Shown here in pieces: positions 59,416-64,000 of a stretch of DNA of 64,000 nucleotides. This DNA comes from Deroplatys truncata. Lineage: Eukaryota; Arthropoda; Insecta; Mantodea; Mantidae. The notes beneath the pieces were generated by a model. It ran no database searches. It was not told where the DNA came from and saw only the letters and a list, made by a program, of their open reading frames with translations. The position numbers were made by a program, and so were the translations under genes. The stretch's first letter is position 1, and every line of letters begins with the position of its first letter. The DNA is taken from positions 12,275,501-12,339,500 of the forward strand of contig CM060990.1 in the NCBI GenBank assembly GCA_030765065.1, read 5' to 3'.

Positions 59416-61439
59416 GAGGTGGTGTGGGGTTTGTAGCGGTTTCTGTGTAACATGGAGGTGGTGTAGGACTTGTAGCAGTTTCTGTATAACATGCAGGTGG
59501 TGTGGGTTTTGTAGCATTTTCGGTATAACATAGAGGTGGTGTGGGGTGAGTAGCAGTTTCTGTATAACATGGAGGTGCTGTGGGGTGTGTAGCGGTTTCT
59601 GTGTAACATAGAGTTGGTGTAGGACTTGTAGCAGTTTCTGTATAACATGGAGGTGGTGTGGGTTTTGTAGCAGTTTCTGTATAAAATGGAGGTGGTGTGG
59701 GATTTGTAGCAGTTTCTGTATAACATGGAGGTGGTGTAGTATTTGAGGCATTTTCTGTATAACATGGATGTGGTGAAGGATTTGTAGCAGGTTCTGTATA
59801 ACATGGAGGTGGTGTGGGGTTTGTAACAGTTTCTGTATAACATGGAGGTGGTGTGGGGTTTGTAGCAGTTTCTGTATAACATAGAGGTGGTGTGGGATTT
59901 GTAACAGTTTCTGGATAACATAGAGGTGGTGTGGGATTTGTAGCAGTTTCTGTATAACATGGAGGTGGTGTGGGATTTGTAGCAGATTCTGTATAACGTG
60001 GAGGTGGTGTGAGCTTTGTAACAGTTTCTGTATAATATAGAGGTGGAATGGGATTTGTAGCAGGTTCTGTATAAGATAGAGGTGGTGTGCGATTTGTAGC
60101 AGGTTCTGTAGAACATGGAGGTGGTGTGGAGTTTGTAGCAGTTTCGGTATAACACAGAGGTGGTGTGTGGTTTGTAGCAGTTTCTCTATAACACAGAGTT
60201 GGTGTGGGGTTTGTAGCAGCTTCTGTATAACATTGAGGTTGTGTGGGATTTGTAGCAGTTTCTGTATAACATGGAGGTGGTGTGGGGTTTGTAGCAGTTT
60301 CGGTATAACATAGAGGTGGTGTGGGATTTGTAGCAGTTTCTGTATAACAAGGAGGTGGTGTGGGATTTCTAGCAGCTTCTGAACAACATGGAGGTGGTGT
60401 GGTGTTTGTAACAGCTTCTGTATAACATGGAGGTGCTGTGGGATTTGTAGCACTTTCTGTATAACATGGAGTTGGTGTGGGGTTTGTAACAGACTCTGTA
60501 TAACATAGAGGTGGTGTGGGGTTTGTAGCAGTTTCTGTATAACATAGAGGTGGTGTGGAATTTGTAGCAGTTTCTGTATGACATGGAGGTGGTCTGGGGT
60601 TTGTAGCAGTTTCTGTATAACATGGAGGTGGTGTGGGATTTGTCGCAGTTTCTGTATAACATAGAGGTGGTGTGGGGGTTTGTAGCAGTTTCTATATAAC
60701 ACAGAGGTGGTGTGAGATTTGAAGCAGTTTATGTATAACATGGAGGTGGTGTGGGGTTTTGTAGCAGTTTCTGTATAAAATTCAGGTGGTGTTGGATTTT
60801 TACCAGTTTCTGTATAACACGGATGTGGTGTGGGATTTGTAACAGTTGCTGTATAATACGTAGGTGGTGTGGGATTTGTAGCAACTACTGTGTAACATAG
60901 AGGTGGTATGGGATTTGTAGCAGTTTCTGTATAACATGGAGGTGGTGTGGGATTTGTAGTAGTTTCTGTATAACATAGAGGTTGTGTGGGATTTGTAGCA
61001 GTTTTGTATAACACGTAGGTGGTGTGGGATTTGTAGCAGTTTCTGTATAACATGGAGGTGGTGTGGAATTTGTAGCAGTTTCTGTATAACATGGAGGTGG
61101 TGTGGAATTTGTAGCAGTTTCTGTATAACATGGAGGTAGTGTGGGATTTGTAGTAGTTTCTGTATAACATAGAGGTTGTGTGGGATTTGTAGCAGTTTTG
61201 TATAACACGTAGGTGGTGTGGGATTTGTAGCAGTTTCTGTATAACATGGAGGTGGTGTGGAATTTGTCGCAGTTTCTGTATAACATGGAGGTGGTGTGGG
61301 ATTTGTAGTAGTTTTTGTATAACATGGAGGTCGTGTGGGATTTGTAGCAGTTTCTGTATAACACGGAGGTGGTGTGGGATTTGTAACAATTTCGATATAA
61401 CATGGAGGTGGTGTGGGATTTTTAGCAGCTTCTGTATAA

Positions 61440-64000
61440 GTGTCTATGTGAAGATATTTTAAACATTATTTAAATAATAGTGCAGGAAAACTGGGATTAA
61501 TAGGACAATGTATACATCGTCTGCAATATCCGTCCTGAGCGATTTTCTCTCATCTCTCATGTATGTATTAAGTAAATCTATTTAGTGGTTGCTGTTTGGC
61601 ATCACATAAGCGTTGAGTTCGCTGGAAGTCTGGTTAGTCTAATACAAAGAATATTAAGGGCAGTTATTCACGGAAAAGGTAAGCCAACTAACTACTAAAT
61701 TAAGTAACATTTATGCTGTGTTAGCTAAAATAATTGATAAAAGTGGTATGTGCCTACACTTTTGTTATGCCCTCTAGGATTTGAACGGATAATGTATATT
61801 TTGGTTTCTGTAATAAGGATAAATTTGGGTTATAGTGCTTTAAATTATACTTCAAAGAGTAAAGAATAACTCATATTTTTCATAACATTCTATCCGGATT
61901 GAAAATTACAAATGATCTGTGTTTTAGTGTCTTCTGACATCTTAGGACTTCCTACTGAGCTCATACCTTTTCTGAAATTCGTAATGTAAGGCAATGCTTC
62001 AAAAGAGCGGGAAATCAGTCTAGCTGGAATGCGTCTTTGGTTTTCTTGTATTAGAAAGCCTATAGCTGTGTAAGTTATTCCACTTGTTACCTCGCGGTCT
62101 GCCGCTGAGTCGTCCAGTTGGACAAGACGAAGTCGTAGGTTATTATCTGATATTTCTGGTTCATGAATCGCACAGTAGCTGATGCGCGCATAGTTGTCTG
62201 CAAATTTATGGAGTACATGCCAAACAGTCCCTATAGCTGGACGTGGCTGTTACCTTGTATCCTGTAGCTGCCTCACAACGGCAAAATGCCGCACCTTTAA
62301 TTGAGAATAAGAACTTTGCGTTTAGTTTCTCGAAGTTCGCAGTAATGCAAAGTTTTCGGAATGCACAAGGCTGGGTACAATGGCTGCGACCGCAGGAGAA
62401 GGGTTTCTCGGAAGTTGAGACAAAGCTGAGGATATTCTCTGTATTCGGTAACCGTTACAACTCTTCCATAACTTTACCGTATACTGACCATTCCGACCTT
62501 CCAGATCGTTATGTTAGATTGTGGCGCAATAATCAACAGGGACTTAAAAATTTTCCACAAAAACGATCGGAGCTTTGTTAAATCCATGATGTTTGTTCCA
62601 CCTCTGGCCCGGCAGTGATCAACCTTCCAGCTACATCCTGTGTTCTTTATGAGCACATTCCATGCACGTCAACTCCGGGCTTAAACATCGATGCAGCTGT
62701 TTAGTTCTCTAACGTTCCACAAGGTTTGCAGATGATCTTTGATTCCAAAGTTGATACAAGGGAGGAATGCGTCCCTTTCGACCCAAGATTAATGTAATCA
62801 CAGACATATAAATGATTGCTGCAAAGAATCGAATCCATAGTGGTTACCAGATCTGTCTCAGACAAGATGGGGCGTTCCACGTCTTTTAGGTACGTCGTAC
62901 AGACTGCAGTTTCACAGGTTTGTGAGTAAGAACAAAAGACTGGGGGTAGTATTCATAGTCGATCTTGCTATTTCCAGTGGATTTACAGCAGGCTATAAGG
63001 GATTCGTAAATGGTTACAAACTATTCATTTTGTAAATATTTACGTGTTAAAACATTCAGTATTTGTATAAGCGATGGTATTCATCAAAGGAAGTAAGAAT
63101 TAATATCCTCCCAAGATGAATATAAGTCGATATATTTTCACACTTCATTTTTGAGGGTGCAGCATGTCCAAAATGCATTTATCGAAATTCTTACAAATAC
63201 GGGCGCCATTTAACTACCCACGTGTGTGATACACTGGGTACTCGTGTTATATTGCATACCTTCTGCTCCCACAACATCCCGTCCAAAGACGATCATCGTC
63301 ACATACATCTTCATGGTCCGTAGTCACTGATCCATAGGAACAAGTACCGAACGTAATCAAGAAGGTTAAACTGAGTCAAAATGAGTACTAGTGCACCTAA
63401 AATTTAGAATTAAATATCGCAGCAATCTAAAGCTTGCACCTGCGGACCAGTCTAAAAAGAGATCTCATCTAGTTTATGTCCAGGGTTAGGATTTTAGGTG
63501 AAAATTTCAGATGAAAAAAGGAAGGGAAAAGGTGCTCAAATAAGGTGGAAAAAGGGACAATAAAGTGCTGGTTTATTTAAGGGGATGCACAACTGAAATT
63601 GTTATTTTGTAAATTATCCATTCAATTGGGCTGAAATTTTAACCACATGTCAGGCTTCTTTAGATATATTTGTTTTGTGAATTCCAATCCAAAATATTAA
63701 TTAGTTCTCTAGTTATTAATTTTCAAAATATAAAATTATGGATATATGCAAAATGTAACACATGATGCATTTTTCAAAAAAAATCTTGTTGCTTCTATGT
63801 CAAGGAACTACAAATCTGTCATATAATTTTTTCTACCATTCTTAGTTTAAAAGAAAAACGTTTTGCAGTTTTGTACTTGCATTTTTTTAGATTTTTTGTA
63901 TACATTGTTATTTTCAAAAATTAGTAGCACAAAAACTATTCATTACATAGAAAAATTATATGACAGTTTTATTTATTTGGAGTCTTGAAATAAGCATAAA
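61440..64000. other. unassigned AT-rich region at the right edge
   Basis: No gene recognised; a 112-codon plus-strand frame at 62243-62581 has no domain I know. Near the edge an inverted pair, CTGTCATATAATTTTTTCTA at 63816-63835 and TAGAAAAATTATATGACAG at 63948-63966, could form a hairpin with a loop of about 112 bases. Confidence 0.4.

Larger units (their letters stand above)
44714..61438. repeat. 39-bp satellite array, 16.7 kb, about 429 units
   Basis: Unit on the plus strand: CATGGAGGTGGTGTGGGGTT then TGTAGCAGTTTCTGTATAA, 39 bp. The plus strand is strongly G/T-rich. Common variants are GTGCGG, GTGAGC, GTGGGATTTG, AACAG for AGCAG and CATAGAGG for CATGGAGG; a few units are 38 bp, for example near 46247, 46321 and 47027. 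As 39 is a multiple of three and the unit has no stop on the minus strand, all three minus frames are open over long distances (up to 1246 codons at 44646-48386) and one plus frame is partly open. This equal openness, plus free switching of frame at 38-bp units, argues against coding. The array contains nested large duplications listed separately. Confidence 0.98.

Noticed and set aside
44714-61438. CRISPR-like regular repeats
   Set aside because: The units are contiguous without unique spacers, and the context is eukaryotic.

Overview
The window looks like a gene-free stretch of a large, AT-rich, repeat-laden arthropod genome, most likely an insect. The evidence is the mobile elements: an R1-clade non-LTR retrotransposon relic, a Jockey-type relic, a pogo/Tigger-like DNA transposon, a decayed copy of a protein family that I recall as dispersed through arthropod genomes, and many diverged copies of tRNA-headed SINEs. 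Nothing is bacterial or viral in style. I found no intact protein-coding gene, rRNA or functional tRNA. Every long open frame lies in a tandem array or is a chance frame.

Layout, left to right: 1-1340, a 372-bp tandem duplication plus a diverged third copy. 1690-1945, a GC-box-rich block. 2008-3835, a 109-bp satellite that changes to a 131-bp form. 4095-6622, a mobile-element cluster (two SINE pieces, an internally deleted pogo-like transposon, a SINE body). 6725-9840, an 83/86-bp satellite. 11950-12695, a SINE whose body was amplified into a 154-bp tandem repeat. 14868-18340, a 45-47-bp satellite with a TGACGTC core. 19545-29000, several SINEs, a 123-bp tandem repeat and a Jockey-type reverse transcriptase remnant. 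30523-30768, a small inverted-repeat element. 32150-33010, a decayed arthropod repeat protein. 34795-41044, a TAG-based microsatellite/minisatellite complex containing a 200-bp inverted-repeat element, an R1-clade retrotransposon and a second R1-like 3' end. 42865-43207, the best-preserved SINE promoter. 44714-61438, a 16.7-kb array of a 39-bp satellite with nested 3.1-kb and about 3.5-kb segmental tandem duplications. 61440-64000, unremarkable AT-rich DNA.

Tandem arrays total about 31 kb, roughly half of the window. The recurring theme is that mobile elements and tandem repeats are linked: the R1-like element sits between TAG arrays and its 3' end meets TAG repeat at two independent places, and a SINE body has become a minisatellite. 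The best candidates for something undescribed are the TAG-associated R1 element and the 39-bp satellite, whose three minus-strand frames are all open. The protein homologies are recognised by eye from translated sequence; no database search was run.
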